Shown: positions 11,537 to 23,004 of the stretch, one piece after another
Position numbering within the stretch: the stretch's first letter is position 1
Layout of the letters: each line of letters starts with the position of its first letter
Origin: Copromyces sp. CBS 386.78
Taxonomy: Eukaryota > Ascomycota > Sordariomycetes > Sordariales > Sordariaceae
Direction: 5' to 3'
Assembly: GCA_030685235.1 (NCBI GenBank)
Contig: MU839143.1
Coordinates: 1 to 64,000, forward strand
Length of the DNA: 64,000 bases
The notes under the pieces: model-generated
Told to the model about the DNA's origin: nothing
The model's input: only the letters and a program-made list of their open reading frames with translations
The model's database searches: none
Program-made: the position numbers and the translations under genes

Positions 11537-11583
11537 TTATCGCCGGCGTCAATCACTGGGGTTCCCCACCTTATCTCGATATC
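11537..11583 (+). promoter_or_regulatory. Cluster of GATA-factor sites upstream of ureG
   Basis: TTATCG at 11537-11542 and TTATCT at 11571-11576 are reverse complements of CGATAA and AGATAA, both fitting HGATAR, the target of NIT2/AreA nitrogen regulators; a palindromic GATATC follows at 11578-11583. They lie 117-163 bp before the ureG start codon. Since urease serves nitrogen scavenging, control by a GATA factor is plausible; binding is inferred, not shown. Confidence 0.4.
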
Positions 11584-11699
11584 ATTGCCGTCCGAATCGT
11601 TCTCTTTCTTGAAATGATATTTTCCTCTCTAGCATCTTGTATAGAACCATCTATATCACCATAGTAAACCAAACAGCAACAGCAAGAACAACAGCAACG

Positions 11700-12724
11700 A
11701 TGTCGCACTCCCACTCCCACGACCACGGCGACGGTCACGGCCACTCCCACGACTTCAACTCCCAGAGCGGCTTCAATGCCCAGGAGCACGGCCACAGCCA
11801 CGAGATCCTCGATGGTCCCGGTAGCTACTTGGGCCGCGAGATGCCCATTGTCGAGGGCAGGAACTGGGATGAGAGAGCTTTCACTATTGGCATTGGCGGG
11901 TATGTCTTTCTGTCTTTCTTCTCTACCCTCACCGTAGCTCCCCTACCTTACCCTAAAGGCTACCTTCTCCCCTTCCTTCTCTTCACCTTTCCCTTGCCCT
12001 TCCTTCCATTCCTCCCCCCGCTTTCCTGTCCTACACATACTAACCTATAATCGAAAATTAAAAAAAACACAGACCCGTAGGCTCCGGCAAAACAGCCCTC
12101 ATGCTCTCCCTCTGCCTCGCCTTGCGCAGCACCCACTCCCTAGCAGCAGTCACAAACGACATCTTCACGCGCGAAGACGCCGAGTTCCTCACGCGCCACA
12201 AGGCCCTTCCCCCTTCCCGGATCCGCGCCATCGAAACAGGCGGCTGCCCCCACGCCGCCGTGCGCGAGGACATCTCGGCCAACCTCGCCGCCCTCGAAGA
12301 CCTCCACGCGCAGTTCGACACCGACTTGCTGCTGATCGAATCCGGCGGCGATAACCTTGCCGCCAACTATAGTCGGGAACTAGCCGATTTCATCATCTAC
12401 GTCATTGACGTGTCGGGAGGCGACAAGGTTCCCAGAAAAGGCGGGCCGGGGATTACCCAGTCTGATCTGCTGGTGGTTAACAAGACGGATCTGGCGGAGG
12501 CCGTCGGGGCGGATCTGGGGGTCATGGAACGGGACGCGAGGAAGATGAGGGAGGGCGGGCCGACGGTTTTCGCGCAGGTTAAGAAGGGGGTCGGGATGGA
12601 ACATATTGTTGGATTGATCCTGAGCGCGTGGAGGGCGAGTGGGGCGGAGGAGAATAGGAGGGGAAAGGGCGGGCCGAGGGGGACGGAGGGGTTGGAGGCT
12701 TTAGAAGGGCAGGCCCAGGCTTGA
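11700..12724 (+). CDS. ureG: Urease accessory GTPase UreG (283 aa)
   Basis: Exons 11700-11899 and 12073-12724, intron 173 nt. UreG is the SIMIBI-class GTPase that, with UreD and UreF, loads nickel into urease. The His-rich N-terminus ([15 protein letters not shown], then HGHSH, residues 3-34) is the usual metal-binding extension of eukaryotic UreG. The splice junction restores the P-loop GPVGSGKT at residues 67-74. Further G-protein signatures follow: [28 protein letters not shown] with the conserved Cys-Pro-His, LIESGGDNL, and the guanine-specifying NKTD. The protein extends about 25 residues past the usual end with a Gly/Glu-rich tail. The start codon sits after a CAA-rich leader. Nitrogen-responsive control is suggested by GATA sites upstream. 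Confidence 0.95.
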
Positions 12725-13557
12725 GGCTTGAGGCTTGGATAACGGGATACCTACCTTGAGCTTGAGCTTGAGCTCGGGAGATGGATGAATGAGGCTACTT
12801 GTAAGATCTAGTTGAGTTGAGTTGGCTGTCTGACTGACGGGTTTGTGGGAGCAGGCGAAGCGTTTTTTTTGTTTTTTTTGGTTATGGATAGGCAGAGTAG
12901 AAAATAGCCCATGATGGATAAGTATGGGCGGGAGACTACCAGGAGGTTATGGAATGGTCGTCTTGTCGAAGCAGTACAGTTTGGATAGCGTACATAACGA
13001 AGGAAACATCCCGACAGGGGAAAAGAAGGATTCATATATCATGGCCAAAATCTCCAGTCACCACAATACTGAGGGATGAGTGATGATGATCTCACGAAAG
13101 TATACCAACGAAAGCTGTACTAGGCGGCTAGAGCCATAGTTAGCCATCTACCATTCAACACCCGTCATGTCACTATCAAGACAACAAAGATGTTCACATG
13201 CTAGTTGATATACACTACTTTATTTGTATACTATCGTATGTTCTCTGTCCATGAGACCTGCGCTCCAGACTAGACACTGAGAAAATTCGCAAACCCAGTT
13301 TTTATTTACTCCGAACAAATATGCAAACATGCTTTGAGGATGCCCATGACTTGCTCTCCTCTACCCTTCCAGTGTGTGCTAATCCTGGTAATGGTGGGAA
13401 TCCGGGACACACAAACACCCAAACGCCCATGCCCGCCAGCCAACCTTTGAGACACCCGATTATGTGATCCTTGCGTGACAACAAAAGTAAAAAAAAACCA
13501 AGTTATTAGAGCCGTGGAAAGAGAGTTGAAAGTTGAAAGAGTCGCTCGCCCGCTCGG
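12725..13557. other. Convergent 3' flanks of ureG and calcipressin genes
   Basis: Tail-to-tail spacer of about 0.8 kb with short TTGAGC/TTGAGG tandem units just after the ureG stop (12721-12775) and T- and A-runs. No gene supported; presumably both 3' UTRs. Confidence 0.6.
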
Positions 13558-14499
13558 TCAAGCATCATGCATCAACTCGACAGGCGGCCTCGCAGTGTGC
13601 GCAAAGATGGGCCTCGTCCTGCCGGGCGAGTCCGACACGGGGCTCATGTCGATATCGCCATCGGCATCTCCCTCCGCCTCATCCGTCATGTCGTCAACCG
13701 TGACACAAGGCAAGTCGACCGCCAGGCCGCCGGTCTTGCCGTTGCTAGTCTGGACATGGTTCTTGTCAGGCTGGAAGATGAGCGTCGAGCTGCGGCTCCT
13801 GTTCTTCCTCGCGTTCTCCTTGAAGTCACCGGGCCTGCCACTGCTGCCGCCATCGGAAGCCGGAGAGACAGGGACCTTGACGTCGGCGTCCATGCCGTTG
13901 GGGTTGTTGTGGTGCCTCAGCTTGGCGAGCGCCTCGGCAAGATCCTCGGCGTGCACCATGGTGTTGGGCGCATCCTCCATGCGCTGCTCCCAGTCGTGGG
14001 GAGGGCTGGGAGGGGGGCTGATGAAGAAGAGCTTGCCGGCGTCGGGAAGAGCCAGATGCTTGTCCGCGTCGGATACGTCGATGGGGGTAGGCTGGCCAAA
14101 GTAGACGCGGCAGCGCTCGCCGAGGATGGCCTCACCGTCCCAGACGGAGCGCACGGCGATGGCGGCTTGCTCGTCGAAGAAGGTGACGATGATGCGGCGG
14201 AAGGACTTGAGTGGCGACCAGGCGAAGATGGGTGCCGTTTGGCTGATGAGGTCGCGGATGGTCTGGAGGTTGTCGGCGGAGAAGACGTCGAGCGAGTTGA
14301 TGTTTGTGAAGATAAGTGTGTTGGAAGGCGGCGTGGGCTGGCTGAGAGGAGGGAGACAGGAAAGATCGAGGCTGAGAGACGAGCCTTTTCTCGATGAGCG
14401 GCCGGTGGAGGGACGCGAGAGGGAAGCAGGGCGGAGGTCGGGGGACTGCTGGAGCGACTGCTCATTCGTCACTTGTTGTTGTTGTTGTTGGGGCTCCAT
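13558..14499 (-). CDS. rcn1: Calcipressin (regulator of calcineurin), 313 aa
   Basis: Single exon. Family features in order: a Gln-rich, Ser-rich N-terminus; an RRM-like fold starting near TLIFTNINSLDVFSADNLQ (residues about 61-80); the stretch RIIVTFFDEQAAIAVRSVWD; FGQPTP; and the hallmark LFFISPPPSPPHDWEQRMED (about 158-177), where the SP repeat is the phosphorylated calcineurin-binding segment. The C-terminal part has an acidic stretch (EGDADGDIDMSPVSDSPG) with further SP sites. Calcipressins bind the calcineurin catalytic subunit and modulate Ca2+ signalling. A long frame on the opposite strand is a shadow of the strongly biased codons. The long upstream region (14.5-17.7 kb) may hold its control elements. 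Confidence 0.93.
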   Translation of the reverse strand: MEPQQQQQQVTNEQSLQQSPDLRPASLSRPSTGRSSRKGSSLSLDLSCLPPLSQPTPPSNTLIFTNINSLDVFSADNLQTIRDLISQTAPIFAWSPLKSFRRIIVTFFDEQAAIAVRSVWDGEAILGERCRVYFGQPTPIDVSDADKHLALPDAGKLFFISPPPSPPHDWEQRMEDAPNTMVHAEDLAEALAKLRHHNNPNGMDADVKVPVSPASDGGSSGRPGDFKENARKNRSRSSTLIFQPDKNHVQTSNGKTGGLAVDLPCVTVDDMTDEAEGDADGDIDMSPVSDSPGRTRPIFAHTARPPVELMHDA

Positions 14500-17400
14500 C
14501 GTGATGGTTGTGGTTGTGATTGTGTGGTGTTTAGTGGAAGTTGTTGATGTAATAGCCGGTAAGTCAGTGCTCGAGTTGGGCGCACAGACCTTATGGGGAT
14601 AGGATTTCGATAATGGATTCCGAGTTGTTGGATAGAGAAAAAGGCAGGAGGGAGTTGGACGGGTATCGGATGATGTGTTTATATCGAAAAGGGCAGGTGG
14701 AGGCAGTTTAAGAGGAAAGTGGTCGTTGGCGATAACCTAACAGCGGAGCCCTGATCGTGCAGATGCAGGCACGCAGGGTCCGTCGTTTGAATGCGGTGAA
14801 ACCAGAAGAGGCGCGTGCATGTGGTTGTGATGAATGGTGAATTGATCACCCGCTGGCTGGGGAATCGCCGTACAGGGCCCGGGGTTCGGACGGGGTAGGT
14901 GGGTACCTGAGGTAGCCCTGGCAAAGGCCAGCAAAGCCGCCCTTGACGATTGGATGGCTGAGCATCCCAGTGACATGTGTTCGCCAAAGAGTTGCCAATT
15001 GTTGGTCTTGGTCATCCAGCATCTGAGGTATGCCAAGCCCCTGGATATCGATGTCAAGGACGAGTTCGTCTTTTCTTTGATCCGTCTTCCAGACATCCGT
15101 CCGTGACCACCTCGCCACTTGCCCGCTGCGTAGGTGCACCGCCCGCCCTGACCCTCACTCCCAGAATCTACCTATAACAAACTGCAAAACTTCCCGCTGG
15201 GGAGGCAAAACGTGAGACAAAGCGTATGGAAACAAACACCGCCAAAAGCCGAATGGAACTGTACATTAACCCAAGTAAAGTAGTGGACGTTTTGATTGGC
15301 CATGGTCCATTTCAACCTCAAAAGTCTCAACAAGCGAGACGCCTTTGAAAGTGGACTGTGACGCCCAGACGCCGCCCTATGCGCGGCGATTCCTGGGCGA
15401 TTCCTAGGCGATTACCTACACTGGATTGGAAAGTATGGTAGTATATCCCTCTGAGCTTTGGACATTTTGCACAGCCTCAACGGCACCACTCTGGACCCGG
15501 CTCAGAACCCGGTCTTCAACTGAACTTGTGAGGGAGCACAAAGTCACTGCACTTTGTTCGTTCGGATCATCCGGCGTGCGTATTGAGTTCCATGAGAGGC
15601 ATTAACATGTTTGCTGCGCATTTGCTAGGAGATTTGATGGGATAGCGGTGCGGTGCACTGCATTTCCCCCGTTTGCATTGTAGCAGTGCCTGCGAAAATG
15701 GCTGACGAGTACGAGGCACTATTGAGGGCTCCCATTTAACTAATGTTAAGGGGATACTTAGCGTTACCCGTCATTCGTAGTAACAACTCTCGTACACACT
15801 AACATGTCATATCCATCCAATCTCAAATCTCAACCTCATCTCCCGCCCGCGCCGCTATGCTCAGCACGCTGACGAGGTTGCGCCTGTCAATGGGATATGT
15901 CCATACCAATGCCAAGGTTGAGGCTCCTGAGGCTCAGACTTGGCTTCGCAATTCTAGCAATGTCAAATTCATATGAATCAGCACACGTGAAATCTGCATC
16001 TCTCATATATGAGCAAGATTGAAGCCCGGAATGCCCCGAGTCCTCATGCCACTCCCTCAATGGAAGCCTGTATCCCGACAGAACACTATCACTGAACCCA
16101 CCGCTATGATTGCCCCCCCAAGACCCCCTATTTGCTCAGCCTTCACTGTTAGGCGTAGTCATTAGTTAGTGGTCAGTTCGGTAATGGAAGGTAACGGGCA
16201 TGACTCCAACGACTACAACCCAACCCAACCCAAGACAAGGGAACCTGAACCTAGGGACTATCATGATCCAAGACAAATGCAGTCATTTCATTTGAGCAAC
16301 GCCAACAGGAACAGGTCAGTAGTGTTGGTGTAGATTGCCGTCCGTCCGATCGATCAGGAGATTTCTTCTCCAGATCGTTGGCGCATAAATTCCAAAAGTC
16401 TCTAGGTAGAAGGTGGTTTCTACAAGTGGAAAAAAAAAAACCTTAAGAAACAACAACTGACTGAAAGAAAAACTCCGCTTGCACAGCCCCCTTTACCCCC
16501 TCTTCCAACAAACCAACCTTGACCAGCTACGGTGCAACGCAGCGGTAGTTAGTACCTACCTAGGCCTAGCACCATTCAGCACTAACAGCCAGACACTTTC
16601 ACAACTCACATTGGAGTCCTCAAATTCTCAAGCCTGTCAGTTAGGACTGTACGCCACAACGCAATTCGCCTTCATCGCTCGATATTTGAGGCTTGAGGCT
16701 TGAAGAGCTAGCTGGGTGGATGGATAACTCGGAGATTGGATATAGGCGCAGCAGAGAGGGTGAGCTGAGGGGGAGGGACAAGATGAAGTTGTTGAATGAA
16801 TACCTTAGGTAACATCTCAACAAGGACTAACAGAGAGAGGTATTTCGTGGCCTGTTGGTAAACCGGTATTACTGTTGGTCGTTCGGACTTCTTCACAACA
16901 TATCCCAAGCCTCCTTCCCTTTTCGTCCAACTAACATCCATCCTCAACCCCATTTGCGCCATGTAGTGAGAGAGGTAGGTAGGTACCTCTAATGGTTCAT
17001 GCACCTCTTCGGCCTTGTTTTGTCTTACTGTTACGTAGTAGACAGAAAACCTCTCTCGGGTGATCATCCCGAAAACCTATCGCATTTCTGCCAACGTTAT
17101 CATCTCCGACGACGACGAACCATGTAACATGATATAACCCTCATGCTGTGACCATATCGTGGCTGAGCGAAAGAGGAAGAGAGGGGGAAGTGAGGAGGTG
17201 GTTGTGCTTAGTCTGATCGGCTCGGATGATGGAGTATGGCAGATAGGTGTCTGGCGGACGGTGAGGGTAAGGACGGTTTGCGCGTTTGTGTTGGTAGAGA
17301 TCGTAGAAGAAGTGTGCATGTTAGGTGGACTAGCCGAAGAGCGATATTCACAAGGAAGTGAACGCCAGGTTGACGAGAGGTGTGAAGAGAGATTTAGAAA

Positions 17401-17699
17401 GATTTCAGACGACACCACACATCTTCGATTTGACATGCAAAACCAAGCCCAGACAAGTTGACAGCCATACGCACACAATCAACACAAGCATGTTAATCAA
17501 AGAGTTGTCAGAAAAGAAAGAATGCAATTCCCTATAGGAAGTGTATATATAACCCGACCAAAGATAAAACCAGAGAGAGATGTCATTCATCTTTTTGTTC
17601 CCCATGCAAAACGCCGTTCATTAAGCCCTGTTTTACCCTTCTTGAACACGACACGCACGTCAAGTCTATTAGATAGCCAAACAGACAAAAACCCTAAAT
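14500..17699. other. 3.2-kb spacer between calcipressin and TSR1
   Basis: Promoter side of the calcipressin gene and 3' side of TSR1. I find no gene: the ORFs at about 17.08-17.48 kb on both strands begin with GTG and lack family resemblance. A small tandem repeat of GGCGATTCCT occurs at about 15385-15412. An A-run lies at 16431-16440. Confidence 0.55.
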
Positions 17700-20328
17700 C
17701 TACTCCGCATCCATAGCATCCACATCATCATCCTCCTGCTGCTGCGCCTGCTGGAGCGCCGTGGCATCCAGCAGAGGCGCATCAAGCTGCTTAGCACTCC
17801 GGGGCCATACCCTCTTGTACAAGCTGACACCGACAGAGTCCTGAGGGTTGATGCGGCCGTCAAAGGTAGCCTTGAAGTAACCGTGGGTGCCGAGGGCCTC
17901 CTTGATGAAACCGCTCCTGCCGCGCTTGGTCCACAGAGGCAGAGCCTTGAACCACTCGACGTCCTCGCGGTTGAAGAACATGTAGCGGATGGTGACGATC
18001 TTCTTGTGGATGTGATAGGGGTGGCCGGTAAGGATGGCGCGCTTGGCGACGACGCGCGATGTCGAAGGGGGCAGGGCAGTGCCGGTGGCGACGAGGCTGA
18101 GCGGCAGGTTGGAGACTGGCTCGCCATCCTCGTCGAGGACGGAGCCGGGCACCTGTCTCTTGAAGAAGAGCGTGGGCACGGCACCCCATGTGACGGGGCC
18201 CATGAAGGTAGCGACGGCCGACTGGCCGGGGTGCAGGTACCGGCAGTACTTGTGCACGTCGTTGGGGGTGTTGCCGCCCTGGGAAAAGAGCGGGTTGATG
18301 ACGAAGCGGCGGGGACCGCACTGCATGATCAACTCCTCCTTAGCCTTGATAGGCGCGGTAGCGTCCGCGCTCAGGTTGATGAGGAAGTTGACAGCCGTCT
18401 TCTTGTATTCGTGTCTGAGGAGGGAGAACAGAGGAACAGGCTGGCTGGGGTTGTAGGATTGCTGGATGGTCGCGGGCACGTCCTTGAGGTAGACGTGGAC
18501 GCGAGTGCCAGGAGCAACACCTCCGACAAGGGCTTCCCTAGACGCCCTGATCTTGGAGGCCTGGTAGTCCTGGATCTTCAACAAGCGCTCCCAATCCTCT
18601 GGTTGGTATGCGCGGTCCTCGTCCTCCTGCCAAGGGCTTGACCTCAAGCTCTTGAGGCCTCTGTACTTGGCTAGACGTTCACGGGCAAGAACGTGGGGGT
18701 GGAGCTCGATCTCGTCAGGGAACTCGAGGTCATCCCGAGCCTCATCCCGCTTTTGCGAGCGGAAAGCCTCCAGTTGCATGGCATCCTCGTCAGCATCAGG
18801 CTGGATAAAGCCGCCCTCGGTTTGTGGGTACTCGGTCTGTCCTGCTTCTGTTGGTGCGTAACCAGCAAGACCCTCCTCGCCATCCTCTGGCCTGGCCGCC
18901 TCCTTCTCTTCCTCATCGTCCTCCATCTCGTCATCCTCCTCCATATCTGAGCCGGAATCGGACACATCGTCGTCCAGGTACCACGCAGCCTGGTACTTTG
19001 ATGTACCCCTGGGAAGCTTCTTTGGCGCAGTATAAGCCTCGGGCTCCTCCTCTGAGAAGTAGTGGTGGTCGTCCAACAAAACACCCTTCTTCGAAGTCGT
19101 CATTGTGGTCATGCCGTCGTTCATTTCGTCGTCGTCGTCCTCCATGCGGACCTCCTCGGGCGCAAGGTCGACTAGATCATCGCGGTCCTCGGTAGGTTGG
19201 TCGAGAATCTCCTCAGCGCCCTCCACCGCGCTCATGCCCTCCTCTCCCCGTTTCCTCCTGGCCAAGGGAGCTGCTGTGATCTTCTCAACCTGGAATGTGC
19301 CCCAATCGCCAACCTGCACCAAGCGGTCGGCCTTCAAGCCCTTGCCCCTGACAACACCGGTAAGCACGACAGACTCGCCGAACTTGACCTCCTCCACAAG
19401 CATCCAACTCCTCTCATCCCTCCAGCGAATGCCCTTGGGTGTAGTGCTGCACAGCGAGCGCATGAGGTTGGAGCATTCCTGTCTGTTGTCGAGGCTGAAG
19501 ACCTTATCCTGCTCGGGGTGGAAGTGGGTGATGTAGGACTTGAGAGACGAAAGAACAGAGAGTCTCTGCTTTGGAGGCTCGATCTTGTTGAGGCCCTGGA
19601 CGACGGTGAAGAGGGTAGAGAGACCCTGGCTTTCGACGCTGCGCAGGATCAGCTCGCCGACCTCATCGACCTCTTCCTCGGCGGACAAAACGAGAACGAC
19701 ATAGTCGGCGACTCTGGCGGCGTCCAGGCAGGCGGTAATGTCGCGCTTGAGGGGGAAGTATTGGAGCTTCTGCTTGAATCTGTCGACGTTTACGCGGAAT
19801 GCGCCTTCAGGGACCTCGGTCTCGATATCGATGCTGGCGTTCAGGCTCTTGATGGCTTCGACAGCGTTGCCATCGCTGCACAGCGGGATAACAGCGACGT
19901 TTCTGGGGGCGCCATCTTTGCCGGCGAAGATGGAAGTCTCGTGGAGATGTTGATTGTGTTTCTGCAGCTGGAGCTGCTTGTTACGGTTGCGACGGTCGAA
20001 CTTGGACATGACTTGTTGATGGGGGGTCTTGCGCACACCTCTCTCCTCGGCTACCTTGCCTATAGATGGTTAAAAGGGAAGTGTTAGCTTTATGTGAACC
20101 TGGTTGGATCTCGTGTGTGTCGGCTGTATGTTTGGATATCTGTTCGGGCTGCAAGATGGGTAAAGTAGAGTATAGTTTAAGACAGCAATCTTGCCACTGC
20201 CGTGATATGCGATCCGTACCTTTGGCAGCATTTCTGAGAGAACCCTTGGTAGCATGGCGCGACTTGAAAGGCTTGTTGTTCGTCTTGGTCGTCGGCCTAT
20301 GCGAATGGCCGTCCACGGCGCCTGGCAT
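17700..20328 (-). CDS. tsr1: Ribosome biogenesis protein TSR1 (822 aa)
   Basis: Exons 20328-20220 and 20059-17700, intron 160 nt; the junction gives ...RNAAK|GKVAEERGVRK. Tsr1 is a GTPase-like but catalytically inactive relative of Bms1 that binds pre-40S particles and is needed for late 20S pre-rRNA processing. Features: basic N-terminus (HSHRPTTKTNNKPFKSRHATKGS); GTPase-like region without a P-loop (NVAVIPLC, DYVVLVLSA, NKIEPPKQR); AARP2CN-type domain at about 270-350 (RDERSWMLVEEV, LTGVVRGKGLKADRLVQVGDWG); a long acidic segment at about 345-450; and the conserved C-terminal region with YLKDVP, SLLRHEYKKTAVNFLI, CGPRRFVINPLFSQ, HKYCRYLHPGQSAVATFMGP. The first-exon start is strong because it restores the basic N-terminus. 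It is divergently transcribed from UTP7, another 40S assembly factor. Confidence 0.95.
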
Positions 20329-20859
20329 TTTGCTGGATTCGCCGCCTGCTTTGAATCGGAAGGGAAGCGAGTTTGACGCCAGGATGGTGACGTGAAGGAG
20401 CGCTGAAGAGTCGAGTCTGGGGGTAGGGACGGAAGAGAGACGGCGAGAACCTCTCTGGTCTAATCTGGCTAATTGAGTATCGGAATCGGTGATATGGACA
20501 TGGAATGTTCAATGGCGGGGCACTCGTTGCATTTTTTTGAGTTGTGCGAATCGACATGGGCTGCCGTTTCGCTTATCTTATCAGCATCTTACTGTAAGAG
20601 GTGGGGCCAATCATAGTACCTTAGCGGAACAGCTGCCCCATCCAACTTTTTAGTGGGGCCGGCCCAGAAAAGTTAAGTTGTCGAGCATCTGGAGCCGGAG
20701 CCTTTGCAGGAAGGAAACATTCAAGCGAAAGTCGAAACCGCCATACCAAAATCCTCAAGTATCCAGTCTAACCAACAACATCCCGTCGCCGATCCAACTG
20801 TCCTAGTCCACCAACACACATTGTCCATCCCAATTGAGTCGCGTCGACCCATTGGCACC
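20329..20859. promoter_or_regulatory. Shared divergent promoter between TSR1 and UTP7
   Basis: 531 bp separate the two start codons, which face away from each other. Both products act in small ribosomal subunit assembly. I saw no clear PAC or RRPE box of the budding-yeast type. The upstream frame of UTP7 is open for 52 codons before its ATG, but that part has no family resemblance and is treated as leader. Confidence 0.6.
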
Positions 20860-22592
20860 ATGGAGACCACAGACACGACCTACAATGTCTCGCTCTCGAG
20901 GGCAGAGCAGCCCAGCGGCGCCGTCGCCATCACCAACGTCCGAAGCGAGTTCCGATCAAAGGCCGAGGCCAACAAGATTCGCAAAGTCAAGGCGGCAGAG
21001 AAGTCATACGGCCGTGGTCGCAAGATCGACGTCAAGAATGTCAAGGACAAGAAGCTCAGGCGCAACCTTGGCAACCTCGAAGAAAAGTACCAGACGGCCA
21101 CGCTAAAGGCCAAGGAGGCTGAGATCCTTCTCGAAAATGCTAGTGGTTTCCTCGAGGCTGAGCATGAACTTGTAAGTGACTATAGACTGGGAGCTAACCA
21201 TCTCATACGCAATGCTAACTGCGCTGGTCATGACAGGAACGCACATACAAGGTCCGCCAGGAGGACATCGTCAGCGAAGTCAACATCGAAGTCGCCCAGA
21301 AGAAGATCGATTTGAAGATCGACCAACTAGGACCCTACATTTGCGATTTCTCGAGGAACGGTCGGGACCTTATCCTGGCAGGACGGAAGGGCCATGTCGC
21401 TACGATGGACTGGAGAGATGGCAAGCTGGGCTGCGAGTTGCAGCTGGGAGAGACGATCAGGGACGTCAAGTGGCTACACAACAACCAATACTTCGCCGTC
21501 GCCCAGAAGAAGTACACCTACATCTACGACTCTCAGGGTGTCGAGCTCCACCGTCTAAGGAAACACGTCGAAGTCTCCCACCTCGAATTCCTCCCCTATC
21601 ACTTCCTGTTGGCCACCCTGGGCACAAACGGCCAGCTCAAGTACCAGGACACATCGACCGGTCAGATCGTCACCGAAATCGCAACGAAGCTCGGCACACC
21701 CGTTTCCATGACACAGAACCCTTGGAACGCCATCCTCCACGTCGGCCACCAGAACGGCACAGTAACGCTATGGTCGCCCAACTCTTCAGAACCCCTCGTC
21801 AAGCTCCTTGCCCACCGTGGCCCCGTACGGTCCATGGCTGTCGACCGCGAAGGCCGCTACATGGTGACGACAGGACAGGATTGCAAGATGGCTGTGTGGG
21901 ACATTCGCATGTTCAAGGAGGTCAACAACTACTTTACCCGGGCGCCCGCCTCGTCCGTTGCCATTTCAGATACCGGCCTTACCGCTGTCGGCTGGGGCAC
22001 CAGGACAACGGTCTGGAAGGGTCTCTTCTCCAAGGAGAAGCCTGTACAAGAAAAGGTCCAGTCTCCCTACATGACGTGGGGCGGCGAGGGTAAGCGCGTC
22101 GAGCGGGTGCGGTGGTGCCCCTTCGACGATGTCCTCGGGGTCGGTCACAGCGAAGGATTTTCGTCCCTCATCATTCCCGGCGCCGGCGAGGCCAACTTCG
22201 ACGCCCTGGAAGTCAACCCGTACGAGACGAAGAAGCAGAGACAGGAGGGCGAGGTCAAGCAGTTGCTCAACAAGCTCGCGCCCGAGATGATCGCGCTCGA
22301 TCCCAACTTTGTCGGCAACCTCGATCTGCGGTCGGCGAAGCAGCGGGAGGCGGACAAGGATCTGGACGCCGGGCCGCCGGATCTGGAGGAGGAGATGCGC
22401 AACAGGGCCAGAGGCAAGAACAGCGCGCTCAAGAAGTACCTGCGCAAGCAGAAGAAGAAGAACATTATCGACGAGAAGAGGCTCAAAGCCGAGGAGATGT
22501 ACAAGCAGATGCAGGAGAAGAACGGGGAGAAGCACAAGGAGAAGGTGGCCGAGCTGGGGCCTACGCTGGCCAGGTTTGCGAGGAAAGAGTAG
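20860..22592 (+). CDS. utp7: U3 snoRNP / SSU processome protein UTP7 (WDR46/BING4), 555 aa
   Basis: Exons 20860-21171 and 21237-22592, intron 65 nt, joined in phase as EAEHEL|ERTYKVRQ. Utp7 is a WD40 protein of the small-subunit processome in the nucleolus. The N-terminal helical region has KSYGRGRKIDVKNVKDKKLR. The beta-propeller blades follow: ICDFSRNGRDLILAGRKGHV, RDVKWLHNNQYFAVAQKKY, HVEVSHLEFLPYHFLLAT, NAILHVGHQNGTVTLWSP, RSMAVDREGRYMVTTGQDCK, PASSVAISDTGLTAVGWG. The family-specific C-terminus is intact: FSSLIIPGAGEANFDALEVN, NPYETKKQRQEGEVK, LLNKLAPEMIALDP, then a basic coiled-coil tail. The start at 20860 was chosen over upstream frame because METTDTTYNVSLSR begins the conserved part. 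Confidence 0.95.
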
Positions 22593-23004
22593 AAAATGAA
22601 AATTGGTGGTGGGAGTGGTGGAAGAAGAACAGAGCACATGAGATGATACCCAGAATCAGTCACTTAATGAAACAAAACACGGTCAGTCGACCGGATGCTG
22701 TGCTGATGATTTTCTGTAACCATTGCAACCGGTGTATGTCAAAATCCGCCCAAGTACAGTAGGTGTAGATATGAAAACAAACTAGCGCCATAAAACATAT
22801 GCATCCAAATCGTCGTGGCCCCAAATTCAACCGCTCTAAGCCCTCAAATGATGCTCTATACCGTCTTCCGTACGCCAGTTTTGAATGAACCCCTTTGTTT
22901 TTTTTGTTTTTTTTCTGCTTTTCCGACAAGACTTCCTGTACTGCCATCAACACCACACTGCCCAGGTACTTTCAATCAAGACCTCCACCTCTTTGTCCCT
23001 GACT
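22593..23004. other. Tail-to-tail spacer between UTP7 and PTH2
   Basis: 412 bp of convergent 3' flanks. It has T-runs near 22898-22918. No gene seen. Confidence 0.6.

Noticed and set aside
13567..14397. 276-codon plus-strand frame
   Set aside because: Antisense shadow of calcipressin, whose conserved SPPPSPP segment decides the strand.
17077..17478. Overlapping 100-133 codon frames on both strands
   Set aside because: Both begin at GTG rather than ATG, overlap each other and show no family pattern.
19197..20087. 296-codon plus-strand frame
   Set aside because: Antisense to TSR1 exon 2; product is Leu/Gly/Asp-biased shadow sequence.
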